DNA of 64,000 nt from Roseiarcus sp036488815 (GTDB taxonomy: Bacteria > Pseudomonadota > Alphaproteobacteria > Rhizobiales > Beijerinckiaceae): positions 36,414 to 100,413 of the forward strand of contig DASXGX010000154.1 of assembly GCA_036488815.1 (NCBI GenBank), in the 5' to 3' direction. The notes beneath the pieces were generated by a model. It was not told the origin of the DNA and ran no database searches. It saw only the letters and a program-made list of their open reading frames with translations. Of the stretch, positions 36,013 through 44,270 are shown one piece after another (positions within the stretch are counted from its first letter, which is position 1; each line of letters starts with the position of its first letter). The position numbers and the translations under genes are program-made.

Positions 36013-37143
36013 ATGACCAAACCGAAGCTTCGCATCGGCCTTATCGGCAGCGGCTTCATGGGCAAGGCGCACGCCTTCGGTTACGCCACGGCGACGCGCG
36101 TCTTCGACCTGCCCTACGAATTGGAATTGCATACGATCGCCGACGTCGACGACATGACCGCCACGAAGGCCGCCGCCGCGCTCGGATTTTCGCGTGCGAC
36201 GTCGGACTGGCGCTCGCTGGCCGCCGATCCCGCAATCGACGTCGTGAACATCACCGCGCCGAACGCCCTGCACAAGGAGATGGCGCTGGCGGCGATCGCC
36301 GCAGGCAAGCACGTCTATTGCGAAAAGCCTTTGGCGCCGCTCGCGATCGACGCCCGCGAAATGGCCGAGGCCGCCGAGGCGGCCGGCGTGAAGACGCAAG
36401 TGGGTTTCAACTATCTCTGCAACCCGATGCTCGGCCTTGCGCGCGAAATGATCGCCGCCGGCGAACTCGGCGAGATCAGGGGCTACCGCGGCGTGCACGC
36501 CGAGGATTACATGGCCGACAGCGCCGGGCCATTCACCTTCCGGCACGACCCGGCGGGCGGCGGCGCGCTCGCCGACATCGGCAGTCACGCGCTCGCCACC
36601 GCCGAATTTCTTATGGGCCCAGCAGCCGGACCGATCACCAGCGTCATGGGCGATTGCGTCACGATGATCGGCGAGCGCCCGGATGGCAAAGGCGGCAAGC
36701 GTCGCGTCGAGGTTGACGACGTCGGCCGCGCATTCCTGCGTTTCGACAACGGCGCCACCGGCTCGATCGAAGGCAACTGGATCGCGACCGGACGCAAGAT
36801 GCAGCACGACTTCGAAGTCTACGGGACGAAAGGCGCGCTCGCCTTCAGCCAAGAGCGTTTCAACGAGCTGCATTTCTTCTCCACCGAAGATCGGCGCGGC
36901 CGTCAGGGATTCCGCCGCATCGAGGCCGCTCCGGACCATCCGCCCTACGGCTTGTTCTGCGTCGCGCCCGGTCATCAACTCGGCTTCAACGACTTGAAGG
37001 CGATCGAGGCCGCTGGCTTCCTCGACGCCGTCGCCGGCCGCCGGCCGGAGCCGTTCAATTTCCGCGCCGGCCTGCGCATCCAGACGCTGGTCGAAACCAT
37101 CCACGCGTCGAGCCGCGCGGGCGCGTGGCAAGACGTTCGCTAG
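36013..37143 (+). CDS. Gfo/Idh/MocA-family dehydrogenase
   Basis: 376 residues. 'RIGLIGSGFMGKAHAFGYAT', 'AGKHVYCEKPLAPLAIDARE' and 'GFNYLCNPMLGLAREMIAAG' are typical; 'DPAGGGALADIGSHALATAE' holds the conserved G-G-x-L-x-D-x-G-x-H motif with catalytic His/Asp. The C-terminal 'FRAGLRIQTLVETIHASSRA' and overall length fit the scyllo-inositol/levoglucosan dehydrogenase-like branch. Substrate is undetermined. It closes the plus-strand operon; repeat R2 copy 2 starts 12 bp after its stop. Confidence 0.87.
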   Translation: MTKPKLRIGLIGSGFMGKAHAFGYATATRVFDLPYELELHTIADVDDMTATKAAAALGFSRATSDWRSLAADPAIDVVNITAPNALHKEMALAAIAAGKHVYCEKPLAPLAIDAREMAEAAEAAGVKTQVGFNYLCNPMLGLAREMIAAGELGEIRGYRGVHAEDYMADSAGPFTFRHDPAGGGALADIGSHALATAEFLMGPAAGPITSVMGDCVTMIGERPDGKGGKRRVEVDDVGRAFLRFDNGATGSIEGNWIATGRKMQHDFEVYGTKGALAFSQERFNELHFFSTEDRRGRQGFRRIEAAPDHPPYGLFCVAPGHQLGFNDLKAIEAAGFLDAVAGRRPEPFNFRAGLRIQTLVETIHASSRAGAWQDVR

Positions 37144-37155
37144 AGCTACGTGGAA

Positions 37156-37283
37156 CGTCTTTGCGAGCGGAGCGAAGCAATCCAGCGATCGAGGTCTCGC
37201 CGGAAAGTCGCGAGTCGTTCCGTGGGCGCCTCGATCGGCCGACGCCTCGATCTCTGGATCGCCGCGCTTCGCTCGCGATGACG
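37156..37283. repeat. Inverted dispersed repeat R2, copy 2
   Basis: 128-bp element, the near-perfect reverse complement of 26091-26218. Only a short central stretch (around 'ATCGGCCGACGCC') and a few single bases differ. It lies immediately after the last gene of the plus-strand polyol operon, so the two copies enclose 26219-37155. Confidence 0.85.
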
Positions 37284-37349
37284 ACAGGCGTCCAGTTCAA
37301 GCTAAAGACAGGACACTCCAAACCTTCGCGCCGGCGCGGATCTGCTCGT

Positions 37350-37375
37350 GCTTCGGCGCGCGCCGGCGCCGAAGC
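37350..37375. terminator. Hairpin between convergent genes (probable bidirectional terminator)
   Basis: Perfect 10-bp stem GCTTCGGCGC/GCGCCGAAGC with a 6-base loop, between the ends of the Gfo/Idh gene (plus) and the RpiR gene (minus). There is no T-run on either side, so the termination mechanism is uncertain. Confidence 0.5.
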
Positions 37376-37384
37376 GGCGCCGCC

Positions 37385-38257
37385 TCATTGTTCGGTGACC
37401 GTCGGTATGCGCGGGTTTACCGAATTCCTTTGAAGCCGCGCCGCCAAGGCGACCGTCAGCGCCTGCGCGAGGCACATTGGCGCGGCCAGGGACCGTGAGA
37501 ACGTATATTCGTGCTCGGGAACCGCGAACAGAACGCTCGCCGCCTTCGCGATTGGCGAGAGCGTGCTGTCCGAAATTGCGATGATCGGCGCTTTCCGACT
37601 GGCCGCTTCGTCAACGATGTTGACGACCTCGGTGGCGTAGAAGCGGAACGAAATGGCGAACAGCAGATCGGTCTCTCGGATCGCTCTCGCCATGTGCGTC
37701 GCCAGACCGCCGCTGGGATCGAGAAGCACGCAGCGCTTGCCGAGCATCGTCAGGATGTATCGCAAGAGATCGGCCACCGGGGAGGAGCGGAGCTGGCCGA
37801 GCACGTAAATGACCTCCGCCGCTTCCAGCAGCGTCACTGCCTTTATGAGATCCGCTTCAGACACTTCGACCAGTAGATTTTGAAGGGACGCGATATCGCG
37901 GACGATCAGGTCGCGAAGAAACCCGCCTTCGCTGCGGTCCGTCCGTGCGCCGAGTTCGCTTTCCAACGCCTTGACGCGCGCTTCGAAGCCGGGCGCCGCT
38001 GTGGAGAGCCGCTTCTGGAACAAACCCTGAAGCGTCTTGAAGCCGTCGTAGCCGAGAGCCTGGGCGAACCGGACGACGTTCGACGCGTGAACCTCGCAGC
38101 GCTCCGCGATCGCGTGGACCGAGAGCACGGCCACATCGTTGGGATTCTGGGTCAGGTAAACCGCGATCCGCTGGTACGACTTACTCATGTCGTCGTAACG
38201 CTCATGAATAGTGCGGATGAGCTCCTCGTAGTTGGACGGAGGCTTTGATTGCGGCAT
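37385..38257 (-). CDS. MurR/RpiR-family transcriptional regulator (IolR-type)
   Basis: About 290 residues from the ATG at 38257 ('MPQSKPPSNYEELIRTIHER'); the upstream extension is not coding. The N-terminal helix-turn-helix 'HAIAERCEVHASNVVRFAQA' plus 'LGYDGFKTLQGLFQKRL' is the RpiR domain. A SIS sugar-phosphate-sensing domain follows (about 120-270, 'VIYVLGQLRSSPVADLLRYI', 'APIIAISDSTLSPIA'). RpiR proteins commonly control inositol genes in rhizobia. The palindrome at 38363-38377 upstream of this gene matches the one between iolD and iolG, so it probably regulates both itself and the polyol operons. Confidence 0.9.
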   Translation of the reverse strand: MPQSKPPSNYEELIRTIHERYDDMSKSYQRIAVYLTQNPNDVAVLSVHAIAERCEVHASNVVRFAQALGYDGFKTLQGLFQKRLSTAAPGFEARVKALESELGARTDRSEGGFLRDLIVRDIASLQNLLVEVSEADLIKAVTLLEAAEVIYVLGQLRSSPVADLLRYILTMLGKRCVLLDPSGGLATHMARAIRETDLLFAISFRFYATEVVNIVDEAASRKAPIIAISDSTLSPIAKAASVLFAVPEHEYTFSRSLAAPMCLAQALTVALAARLQRNSVNPRIPTVTEQ

Positions 38258-38635
38258 CGCTGGATTCTTTGACCTTGGCGGCGGGAAGACTTGGCGAACA
38301 ATAGAATTGGGAACGGCGCGCGACGCCAGGCGACGACCACCATGCCGGCCCAATGGGTGATTTGCAACAAATATTGCGTCACGAGCATTGTAGCAAGAGA
38401 TGCTGAGACACGTGAGCGCCTTTGCGAGGGTCTGGCCGTATCAGCGGCGCGCGCAAGCAGCGAACGACGAAGGGGCCCGGCCGAACGGTTCTGGCGAAGG
38501 TCGGCGCCTCGTTACGGGCAATTTTGGGCGACGGCTTCGCGCCGCGCGCCATCGCCGCCGCGCGAAGCATGCGATCGGTTCGAGCTGAGGTCAGACGGCG
38601 TTGGACATCGCGGAGCAATCGAGAACTAAAGTCCT
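38258..38635. other. Intergenic region upstream of the RpiR gene
   Basis: 378 bp between the RpiR start and the end of the ABC permease gene, both on the minus strand. Apart from the operator at 38363-38377 no gene or repeat is recognised. Short Arg-rich frames are taken as non-coding. Confidence 0.4.
38363..38378. promoter_or_regulatory. Putative RpiR operator upstream of its own gene
   Basis: TGCAA-CAAATA-TTGC followed by G, an almost identical copy of 33066-33081. It is about 105 bp before the regulator's start codon, in the position expected for autoregulation. Confidence 0.55.
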
Positions 38636-39625
38636 TCACGAGGGCGAATGGAGCCTCGCGCGGCGACGCAACGTCGTTCCTCCTGCAAGCGCAAGGACGG
38701 CGATGATGACGATTCCCTCCACGACGTCCTGTGCGCCGGGCGGCAATTGGGCGATCTGCATCGTCGTGACGATCAGCACCAAAAGGACTGAACCGAACAA
38801 GGTTCCCGCTGCTGTCGGCGCGCCGCCGAAGATCAGAGTGCCGCCCAACACGACGGCGCCGAGCGATTGCAGCAGGAAAGGCTGCCCCATTTCAAGAAAG
38901 GCGCCGCCGACATAGGCGCCGAGGAGCAGCCCCGCGAAGGCGGCGAGAACGGAGGACGCCAGGAAGGCGACCGCGGCGACGCGGATCGTCTTGACGCCCG
39001 CGAGACGCGCGGCCGTCGCATTCTGCCCAACCGCTGAGAGCGTCCGCCCATAAGCGGTCCGGTTGAGCGCGAACGACGCGGCGCCCACCACGAAGGCCGC
39101 GACGAGCGCCATGATCGGAACGCCGGCGATGCGCGCGGTCGCGATCACGCGCAAGGTCGGCGCGATCGTAAAGCCCGGAATCGCGCGATTGGCGAGCAGC
39201 GAGGCCGTCGCCAGGACATAGCCGGTCGCGAGAGTCGCGATGATCGCCGGGATGCGGGCGAGGAGAACCAGCGCCGCGTTGATCGCGCCGATCGCCAGGC
39301 CCAAGCCTAAAGTAACGGCGACGCCGAGGAACAGGCGCCCGTCGTGGCCGCCGATCACGATCAGCGCCGCATAGGCGCTCAGCGTCATGACGCTCGCGAT
39401 CGAGAGATCGATATTGCCGCCGCCGGTGGTCACAACAGCCATTTGCCCGATCGCGACCACGGCCAGAAACGAACTGGAGATCGCGACGCCGGAGAGGCTG
39501 CTGAAGCTCAATTGGCCTGTCACTGCGGAGAGTATCGCCCACAGGATGACGACGCCCAGCATCGACCATATCCAACGATTGCGCGCGGCCCAATCCGACA
39601 GATCCGCCACCTCGGGTGTTTTCAT
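38636..39625 (-). CDS. Ribose-type ABC transporter permease (RbsC family)
   Basis: 329 residues, about nine hydrophobic segments. 'AVVTTGGGNIDLSIASVMTL' matches the family's G-G-x-D-L-S motif and 'LAGVKTIRVAAVAFLASSVL' the cytoplasmic coupling loop; 'AVVLGGTLIFGGAPTAAGTL' is the conserved C-terminal segment. The gene overlaps the preceding fused ATPase-permease gene by 4 bp. It is presumably the partner channel half of that fusion, giving a heteromeric permease. It is the last gene of the binding protein-fusion-permease operon read from 43254. Confidence 0.88.
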   Translation of the reverse strand: MKTPEVADLSDWAARNRWIWSMLGVVILWAILSAVTGQLSFSSLSGVAISSSFLAVVAIGQMAVVTTGGGNIDLSIASVMTLSAYAALIVIGGHDGRLFLGVAVTLGLGLAIGAINAALVLLARIPAIIATLATGYVLATASLLANRAIPGFTIAPTLRVIATARIAGVPIMALVAAFVVGAASFALNRTAYGRTLSAVGQNATAARLAGVKTIRVAAVAFLASSVLAAFAGLLLGAYVGGAFLEMGQPFLLQSLGAVVLGGTLIFGGAPTAAGTLFGSVLLVLIVTTMQIAQLPPGAQDVVEGIVIIAVLALAGGTTLRRRARLHSPS

Positions 39626-42111
39626 CGCTCGTGGCTCCGCCTGGTGGTGGCTGTCTTCAGCGCCAGGATCGACAGGAGTAGGAGACCTTGCACCGCTGCG
39701 TTGTAGTCGGGGCTGACGTTAAGCATGCCGAGCAGCGCGCCGATCAACGACAGCGTGACCGACCCGGCGACGACGCCAAGCGGGGAGATCATGCCGCCGG
39801 CGAGAGCGCATCCGCCGACGACGACGGCGGCCACCGACAGCAGCGTGTAGCCGCCCCCCGAATTGTAGTCGCTCGCCGTGTTGATGGCTGTCAACGAAAG
39901 ACCCGCCAACACCCCGAAGGCTCCGGCGATGAGATAGCGCAGCGCAGCGTATTTCGGCGCGGACCAGCCGGCCCGGCTCATCGCTGTGGGATTGGCGCCG
40001 AACGCGCGCAGCGCGACGCCGAGCGGCGTGGCGTCGAGCAGAAACGCCGCGGCCGCGATGACAAGGAGCACGACCAGCGACGTCGGCGCGCCGCGGATCG
40101 ACCAGCTTATCGCCCACGTCAGCCATGCCGGGCTCGACCCGCCCGGGGTCGGCTGCATGGTATAGGCGATCCCGCTCCAGATGAACGATGCGCCGAGCGT
40201 TACAACGATCGCCGGAATCCTCCGCAATTGGATCAACGCGCCGAGCGCGCCATAGGCGAGAAGAGCGCCGGCGACGGACAAGGCGCCGGCGGCCGGCGCG
40301 TCGACGAGCAAGGTCGCGCTCACGACATTGACGAGACCAGCGAAAGCGCCGACGCCGAGATCGATCTCGCTGCCGCCGACGACGAACATTTGCGCCAGGG
40401 CGACCAGCGCGACGGGAACGGCGGGCCAGAGCAGCAGATCGAGCCCGAACGCGGAGGCGATCTTGGGATTGCGGCTCATCATCACCGCCAGCACCACGGC
40501 CAAGCTGATGAAGGGCGCACCGCCGATCAGAGCCTTCGTCCATCGGCCGCCGGGCGCCGAAGCATCGCCGACGCCCGCCGCGCGCGCCGTTGCGGCGCGG
40601 AACGAGGCGTCCACGATGTTTTGTTCGGTGATCTCATCGTCGCGAAGCTCCGCGACGATGCGCCGGTTGGCGAACACGAGCACGCGATCACACTCCAGGA
40701 ACTCGACGTCCTCGGTCGAGTGCCAGACGATCAGCCGGCCCGACCGCGCGATCTCGGCCGTCAACTGATAGAAGTCGCGCTTGGCCGCGACATCGACGCC
40801 ACGGGTCGGATCGTCCAAGAGGATGATCGGCGCGTCGGCGACCAGGGCGCGCGCGACGAGCGCCTTCTGCTGGTTGCCGCCGCTGAGTTCGAGAATGCCC
40901 GACTTCAGCCGCGCGACGTCCAATCGCAGGCGTTCCGCCGACGGCGAGGCCACGCGTCTTTCTTCTTCGCCGGAGAGGAAACGGAACATCGGCAGACCGG
41001 CGATGCGGCCGAGGCCGACGTTCGCCAGGACGCTCCAGAGCGGGAAGACGCCCTCGCGCAAGCGGTCGCCCGAGACGAAGCTGGCGCTTCCGCTTCTATC
41101 GATCGATGCGAACCTGTCGCGCCCCGGCGCGAAGATGAGATGAAGCAGCTCCTTCTGACCGCTTCCCTCGAGCCCCGCCAGTCCGACGACTTCACCATCG
41201 CGCAATTCGATGTCGCGGCCGAGCGGGCCGACGACGTCGCCTCCGATTCGAACCCGAACGGACGCCGAAGCGAAATCCGGCTTGGCGCGCAGCGTTTCAG
41301 GCAGGGCCGCCGCTTCGCCGCCCATCATTCGCACAAGGTCGGGAACGCCGACGTCGCGCGTTTCGCCATGCCAGACGAGCCTGCCGTTGCGTAGCACGGC
41401 GATCCGTTTCGCGACGTCGACGATCTCGAACAGCTTGTGGCTGATGAAAATGAAGGAGACGCCCCCCATGGCCCGGCGGTGAATGTAGGACCGCAACTGC
41501 TGGCTTCGTTCCGGGCCGAGCGAGGACGTCGGCTCGTCGAGGATGATGAGCCTCACGTTCGGCGTCGCCGCCGCGCGCGCGATCTCGACCATCTGGCGTT
41601 CGCCGATGGGCAGCGCGCTCACTTCACGATCGACCTCGATCGCATTGCCGGGGAACACCGCATCGAGCGCGGCTCGCGCGCGCGCTTCGTAGGCCTCGCG
41701 CCACCCAGGCAGCGGCGTGGCCGCCTCCGGGGCCTCGAGGAAGAAATTCTCCGCCACGGTCAGGTTCCCGCAGAGCGAAAGCTCCTGGTGGACGATGCGG
41801 ATGCCGATCGCCTGCGCGTCGCGCGCGTTGTAGAAGTCTAACGAAAGCGCCTTGCCCAAGAATTCGAGCCGGCCGGCGTCTGGCTTCGTCACGCCGCACA
41901 GAATGCGCATCAGCGTGCTCTTGCCCGCGCCGTTTCCGCCGACGAGGCCGAGCACGTCGCCGCGCGCGATGGCGAGCGAGATTTCCGAATTGGCCGTCGT
42001 TGGACCAAACGATTTGGTGACGCCGCTGAGCGACACCAGGAGCTCGAGCTGGCGCGGCAGGCCGGACGACGGCTGCGAATGTTCGGCGAAGGTCATTTCC
42101 GGGATGGTCAT
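39622..42111 (-). CDS. Fused sugar ABC transporter: duplicated ATPase plus RbsC-type permease in one chain
   Basis: 829 residues. Residues ~25-500 are an RbsA-like double ATPase: first Walker A 'GGNGAGKST', signature region 'LPIGERQMVEIARA', Walker B 'LIILDEPTSSL'. The second half has the degenerate 'GLEGSGQKELL', 'LSGGNQQKALVARAL' and 'IILLDDPTRGVDV'. After a Gly/Ala linker ('AAGVGDASAPGG', ~515) a full RbsC permease follows, with 'MFVVGGSEIDLGVGAFAGLV' and 'VVVGGCALAGGMISPLGVVA'. These are normally separate proteins. There is no stop or start codon cluster at the junction, and the frame is uninterrupted. It imports a pentose-like sugar, by context D-apiose or a derivative. Confidence 0.88.
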   Translation of the reverse strand: MTIPEMTFAEHSQPSSGLPRQLELLVSLSGVTKSFGPTTANSEISLAIARGDVLGLVGGNGAGKSTLMRILCGVTKPDAGRLEFLGKALSLDFYNARDAQAIGIRIVHQELSLCGNLTVAENFFLEAPEAATPLPGWREAYEARARAALDAVFPGNAIEVDREVSALPIGERQMVEIARAAATPNVRLIILDEPTSSLGPERSQQLRSYIHRRAMGGVSFIFISHKLFEIVDVAKRIAVLRNGRLVWHGETRDVGVPDLVRMMGGEAAALPETLRAKPDFASASVRVRIGGDVVGPLGRDIELRDGEVVGLAGLEGSGQKELLHLIFAPGRDRFASIDRSGSASFVSGDRLREGVFPLWSVLANVGLGRIAGLPMFRFLSGEEERRVASPSAERLRLDVARLKSGILELSGGNQQKALVARALVADAPIILLDDPTRGVDVAAKRDFYQLTAEIARSGRLIVWHSTEDVEFLECDRVLVFANRRIVAELRDDEITEQNIVDASFRAATARAAGVGDASAPGGRWTKALIGGAPFISLAVVLAVMMSRNPKIASAFGLDLLLWPAVPVALVALAQMFVVGGSEIDLGVGAFAGLVNVVSATLLVDAPAAGALSVAGALLAYGALGALIQLRRIPAIVVTLGASFIWSGIAYTMQPTPGGSSPAWLTWAISWSIRGAPTSLVVLLVIAAAAFLLDATPLGVALRAFGANPTAMSRAGWSAPKYAALRYLIAGAFGVLAGLSLTAINTASDYNSGGGYTLLSVAAVVVGGCALAGGMISPLGVVAGSVTLSLIGALLGMLNVSPDYNAAVQGLLLLSILALKTATTRRSHER

Positions 42112-42133
42112 CTCTCGCTTTCAACCCAAGGCC

Positions 42134-42173
42134 GCTCCCTGCCGGGCGGTGGGAGGAGCGCCCGGCAGGGAGC
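42134..42173 (-). terminator. Strong intra-operon hairpin between binding-protein and ABC genes
   Basis: Perfect 15-bp stem GCTCCCTGCCGGGCG/CGCCCGGCAGGGAGC with a 10-base loop, 50 bp past the binding-protein stop and 22 bp before the fused ATPase-permease start. No T-run follows. Such hairpins after periplasmic-protein genes usually protect the upstream message or attenuate downstream genes so that binding protein is in excess. Confidence 0.6.
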
Positions 42174-42222
42174 TCGAGCGTCGGTAGCACCGGCGCCCGA
42201 AATTCCCTATCTCATTTCGCGC

Positions 42223-43254
42223 TTACTTCTTGTCGACCAAGTTCTTTGCGACCCAATCCTCGGAATAGGTCGGGCTGACGATCATGCCAGACGGCAGATC
42301 GGCGAAATCCTTGAGATTGTCCTGGGTGACCGTCGCGACCGGCATGATCATCAGTTTCGGCGGCTGAGCGCCCTTGACGAGCGCAAGGCTGAGCCAGAAG
42401 GCGGCGCCGCCGATGCCGGGCGTCGTATTCATGGAAATCGTCGTGTAGCCGCTTGCGCTCTTGGCCGCCCACCATTTGATGAAATCGGTGCTGCCGCCGC
42501 CCTCGATGATCGGCGGCTTGTCCTTGTAGGGCCCGCCAAACTGGTCGAAGGCCTGTGCGATGCCGAAGTCGTCGCTGCCGCCCTGGCCCAGCACCGCGTC
42601 GACATGCGGCAGGCTGGGAAGCACATTGGCGATGGCGGATTGCGCCACCGAAGCGGTGGCCTGGCCGTAGACCGTCGCAACGACCTTGATGTCGGGGAAT
42701 TTCTTAAGCGCCGCTTCCTGCGCGTTGAACATGTCGTTATCGGGCGCGGAGCCCTTCACGCCGCGCACCTGCAGCACGGCGCCCTTGCCGCCGAGCTTGT
42801 TGAACACCCATTCGGCTTCCTGCTGCTTGTAGCCCTTGAAGTCGAAGTTGAGCTGGTAGTTGCACGGGGCCGAGGCGACAGAATCGAAGGTGACGATCTT
42901 GATGCCGGCGGCGCAGGCCTTTTGGATCGTGCCGTTGACGGCGGTTTCCGACGCCGCGTCGACCGCGATCGCGTCCACCCCTTTGAGGATCAACTCCGCC
43001 AGCTGGCTGTTCTGCTGCGCGACGCTGCCGTCGCCGTTGAGAACGACGTAGTCGGCGATCTTGCCCGCCGCCTTGGCTTCCTTGGCCGACGCCTCGAAAG
43101 CCTCGACCATCTGATGGCGCCACGTGTTGCCGTAATAGGCGTTCGACAAGGCGATCACCGGCTTATCGGCCGACGCGTCCGCCGATGTCGCCATCGCCGC
43201 GATCATCGGAATTGCGGCCAGACCCGCCATCACTGCCGTCAGACTGACCCTCAT
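42223..43254 (-). CDS. Periplasmic sugar-binding protein of ribose-type ABC transporter (D-apiose system candidate)
   Basis: 343 residues from the ATG at 43254, preceded by GGGAGGAG. The signal peptide 'RVSLTAVMAGLAAIPMIAAM' is followed by a type I periplasmic binding fold ('PVIALSNAYYGNTWRHQMVE', 'LAELILKGVDAIAVDAASET', 'VLGQGGSDDFGIAQAFDQFG'). It is divergent from the ApnO gene with which it shares a 106-bp promoter region, so it probably binds D-apiose, D-apionate or a related pentose. That ligand is inferred only from context; the second binding protein at 44271 is an equal candidate. Confidence 0.87.
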   Translation of the reverse strand: MRVSLTAVMAGLAAIPMIAAMATSADASADKPVIALSNAYYGNTWRHQMVEAFEASAKEAKAAGKIADYVVLNGDGSVAQQNSQLAELILKGVDAIAVDAASETAVNGTIQKACAAGIKIVTFDSVASAPCNYQLNFDFKGYKQQEAEWVFNKLGGKGAVLQVRGVKGSAPDNDMFNAQEAALKKFPDIKVVATVYGQATASVAQSAIANVLPSLPHVDAVLGQGGSDDFGIAQAFDQFGGPYKDKPPIIEGGGSTDFIKWWAAKSASGYTTISMNTTPGIGGAAFWLSLALVKGAQPPKLMIMPVATVTQDNLKDFADLPSGMIVSPTYSEDWVAKNLVDKK

Positions 43255-43303
43255 CGCCTCTCCTCCCTTGGATTGTATTGGACGCGAAGTCATCGCACAG
43301 ACG

Positions 43304-43332
43304 TTGACATGATGCAAGTTATCTCATTATAC
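43304..43332 (+). promoter_or_regulatory. Predicted apnO promoter with flanking inverted repeat
   Basis: TTGACA (43304-43309), 17-bp spacer, TTATAC (43327-43332). An inverted repeat TGATGC (43310-43315) / GCATCA (43335-43340) embraces the -10 box and may bind the local GntR regulator. On the minus strand TATAAT (43332-43327 region) could serve the divergent binding-protein gene. Confidence 0.6.
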
Positions 43333-43360
43333 CAGCATCACGAACATGGAGGAACGGCCA

Positions 43361-44188
43361 GTGACAACGATCGCACTCTTCGGCGCGGGCGGAAAAATGG
43401 GTTACCGCCTCGCGAGCAACCTCAAGGGCTCGCGGTTCGAGGTTCGCCACGTCGAGGTGGCGCCGGCCGGCCAGGCGCGGCTGAAGAGCGGCCTCGACCT
43501 CGATTGCGTCGCGCCCGACAAAGCGTTGGAGGGCGCCGAGGTCGTCATTCTCGCGGTTCCCGACACCCACATCGGCAAGGTCGCCGCCGGCATCAGCGAC
43601 AAGCTCAAGGCGGGCACGATGGTCGTCGCCCTCGACGCCGCGGCGCCGTTCGCGGGCCATCTGCCGACGCGCAAGGACCTGACCTATTTCGTCACCCACC
43701 CGTGCCATCCCCCGATCTTCAACGACGAGACCGAAATGGCCGCCAAACACGATCACTTCGGCGGCGTCCTGGCCAAGCAGCACATCGTCAGCGCGCTGAT
43801 GCAGGGCCCCGAGAGCGCCTATGCGCTGGGCGAGGAGATCGCGAAAGTCATCTGGGCGCCGGTGATGCGCTCTCATCGCGTCACCGTGGAGCAGATGGCG
43901 CTCCTCGAACCGGGCCTTTCCGAGACCGTCTGCGCGACGCTGCTCGTCGTGATGCGCGAAGCTCTGGACGAGGTGGTGGCGCGCGGCGTTCCGCAAGCCG
44001 CGGCGAGCGACTTCCTGCTCGGCCACATGAACGTGCTCGGCGCCGTCATTTTCGGCGAGGTCGAGGGCGTGTTCTCCGACGCCTGCAACAAGGCGATCGA
44101 GTTCGGCAAGCCGACTCTCATGCGGCCCGACTGGAAGAAGGTGTTCGAGCCTCAGGAAATCGCCGACAGCATCCGGCGCATCACCTGA
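43361..44188 (+). CDS. apnO: D-apionate oxidoisomerase (ApnO)
   Basis: 275 residues from a GTG at 43361, with GGAGGAA seven bases upstream; an ATG at 43346 would overlap that site. 'IALFGAGGKMGYRLASNL' is the NAD(P)-binding loop, and 'FVTHPCHPPIFNDETEMAAK' with 'LLEPGLSETVCATLLVVMRE' are the recognisable middle and C-terminal segments of the ApnO group, often mislabelled phosphogluconate dehydrogenase. The enzyme oxidises D-apionate and migrates a hydroxymethyl group to give 3-oxo-isoapionate. Kinase (OiaK) and RuBisCO-like (OiaT/OiaX) genes for the next steps lie at 50.6-53.2 kb, supporting this assignment strongly. Confidence 0.88.
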   Translation: MTTIALFGAGGKMGYRLASNLKGSRFEVRHVEVAPAGQARLKSGLDLDCVAPDKALEGAEVVILAVPDTHIGKVAAGISDKLKAGTMVVALDAAAPFAGHLPTRKDLTYFVTHPCHPPIFNDETEMAAKHDHFGGVLAKQHIVSALMQGPESAYALGEEIAKVIWAPVMRSHRVTVEQMALLEPGLSETVCATLLVVMREALDEVVARGVPQAAASDFLLGHMNVLGAVIFGEVEGVFSDACNKAIEFGKPTLMRPDWKKVFEPQEIADSIRRIT

Positions 44189-44194
44189 GCCGAG

Positions 44195-44223
44195 AAACGA
44201 CGATCGCCTGACGATCGTCGTTT
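44195..44223 (+). terminator. Hairpin after apnO
   Basis: Perfect 12-bp stem AAACGACGATCG/CGATCGTCGTTT around CCTGA, six bases past the apnO stop. Only the three Ts of the stem itself follow. It may terminate apnO transcripts or separate apnO expression from the next transporter operon. Confidence 0.55.
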
Positions 44224-44270
44224 GCAGCAAAGCGCAAGGACGAGCCTGAACGCCACAAAGGGAGGACTCT

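Noticed and set aside
42079..44211. Long plus-strand frame over the binding protein and apnO
   Set aside because: Antisense to the binding-protein gene and out of frame with apnO, with no motif.
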